Part shown: piece after piece, positions 22,979-23,490 of the stretch
Numbering within the stretch: the first letter of the stretch is position 1
Layout of the letters: every line of letters starts with the position of its first letter
DNA from: Actinomycetes bacterium
GTDB lineage: Bacteria > Actinomycetota > Actinomycetes > Propionibacteriales > Propionibacteriaceae
Assembly: GCA_023393755.1 (NCBI GenBank)
Contig: JAEXCA010000043.1
Span: 1-23,490 of the forward strand
DNA length: 23,490 bases
Direction of reading: 5' to 3'
Notes under the pieces: model-generated
What the model saw: the letters and a program-made list of their open reading frames with translations, nothing else
Database searches by the model: none
Told to the model about the DNA's origin: nothing
Translations under genes and position numbers: made by a program

Positions 22979-23490
22979 ATGCAACCGCCGCTGATGCTGC
23001 TGGACACCGCCTCGCTGTACTTCCGCGCCTTCTACGGGGTTCCCGACACGATCCGCGCGCCCGACGGACGTCCGGTCAACGCCGTCCGCGGCCTGCTCGA
23101 CTTCATCGCCCGGTTCGTCGAGCAGTACTCCCCCGGTGAGCTGGCCTGCTGCTGGGACAACTCCTGGCGGCCGGAGTGGCGGGTGGCGCTGATCCCCTCC
23201 TACAAGGCCCACCGGGTGGAGACCGGGGACGTCGAGCAGGTCCCGGAGGGACTGGACGCCCAGGTGCCGCTGATCCTCGAGGTGCTCGCCGCCGCCGGGC
23301 TTCTGGTGGTCGGGGCGGACGGCTACGAGGCCGACGACGTGATCGGGACGCTGGCCACCCGCGCCACCGGGCGGGTGGACGTGGTCACCGGTGACCGCGA
23401 CCTGTTCCAGCTGGTCGACGACCGGGTGCGCGTCCTCTACTGCGGCCGCGGCGTCGCCCACCACGACCCGGTGGGCGCCGCCAGGTTGGC
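22979..23490 (+). CDS. 5'-3' exonuclease (PolA N-terminal-like), partial at window end
   Basis: 170 codons are visible before the window ends. The protein starts MQPPLMLLDTASLYFRAFYG, with GRPVNAVRGLLDFI, IPSYKAHRVETGDVEQVPEG, YEADDVIGTLA and VTGDRDLFQLVDD: the metal-binding aspartates and helical-arch region of the FEN/PolA 5' nuclease family. The sequence is closer to the stand-alone actinobacterial 5'-3' exonuclease (M. tuberculosis Rv2090 type) than to the N-terminus of DNA polymerase I, as judged by APDGRPVNAVRG and the LIPSYKAHRV context. The missing end would settle this. Role: removal of flaps or RNA primers in replication and repair. Confidence 0.9.
   Translation, partial: MQPPLMLLDTASLYFRAFYGVPDTIRAPDGRPVNAVRGLLDFIARFVEQYSPGELACCWDNSWRPEWRVALIPSYKAHRVETGDVEQVPEGLDAQVPLILEVLAAAGLLVVGADGYEADDVIGTLATRATGRVDVVTGDRDLFQLVDDRVRVLYCGRGVAHHDPVGAARL

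Noticed and set aside
21205..23139. Rightward frame of 644 codons across lnt
   Set aside because: Antisense to lnt, with H, Q, G, D and R-rich low-complexity sequence, and it runs out of frame through the real exonuclease gene.
1..23490. CRISPR arrays, tRNA/rRNA genes, insertion sequences, phage or biosynthetic cluster
   Set aside because: No regularly spaced repeats, tRNA-like folds, transposase or integrase motifs, phage structural genes or modular synthase domains were seen on either strand.

Overview
This window is chromosomal DNA of a high-GC Gram-positive bacterium, almost certainly an actinobacterium. The RNA polymerase-binding protein RbpA, polyprenol-phosphate-mannose synthase next to apolipoprotein N-acyltransferase, the IrtAB siderophore importer and the many leaderless promoters all point that way. 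A placement near Propionibacteriales is only an impression. Coding is dense and most genes are ordinary core functions. I see no tRNA, rRNA, CRISPR array, insertion sequence or prophage.

Layout. 1-1305: a leftward pair, satD-like gene plus small membrane protein, ending in a strong terminator. 1399-2931: a patchwork accessory stretch with a VOC gene whose end runs into the remnant of another gene, a DUF2283 gene coupled to that remnant, a doubtful small secreted ORF and an intact yefM-yoeB toxin-antitoxin pair with a clear operator. 3041-4780: gamma carbonic anhydrase, a DUF2975 membrane protein with its XRE regulator, and a DUF1801 protein. 4806-9133: irtA-irtB behind an IdeR/DmdR-type iron box. 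9263-11670: a frameshifted lipoprotein gene, a luciferase-like monooxygenase and a secreted beta-solenoid-like protein of unknown function. 12058-14392: prmC and lpdA, convergent around a palindromic repeat. 14494-16441: an XRE-HTH domain fused to a MurA-like enolpyruvyl transferase, followed by a methyltransferase gene ruined by an internal deletion. 16445-19592: pdxY, and a GDPD/MFS operon. 19649-23490: rbpA convergent with the operon lnt-ppm-fxsA, and a divergent 5'-3' exonuclease cut by the window edge. As I recall it, the rbpA/ppm/fxsA neighbourhood matches that of Mycobacterium tuberculosis, where lnt and ppm are fused.

The most striking pattern covers the whole window: at least eight genes have a TANNNT hexamer exactly 6 or 7 bases before their ATG/GTG, the signature of leaderless transcription, and three more have a near match. 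It settles several start codons. The most interesting single gene is the HTH-MurA fusion, whose own -10 region overlaps an inverted repeat. I found no convincing wholly new multi-gene system. The best places for unusual biology are the accessory stretch 1.4-3.0 kb and the HTH-MurA locus.
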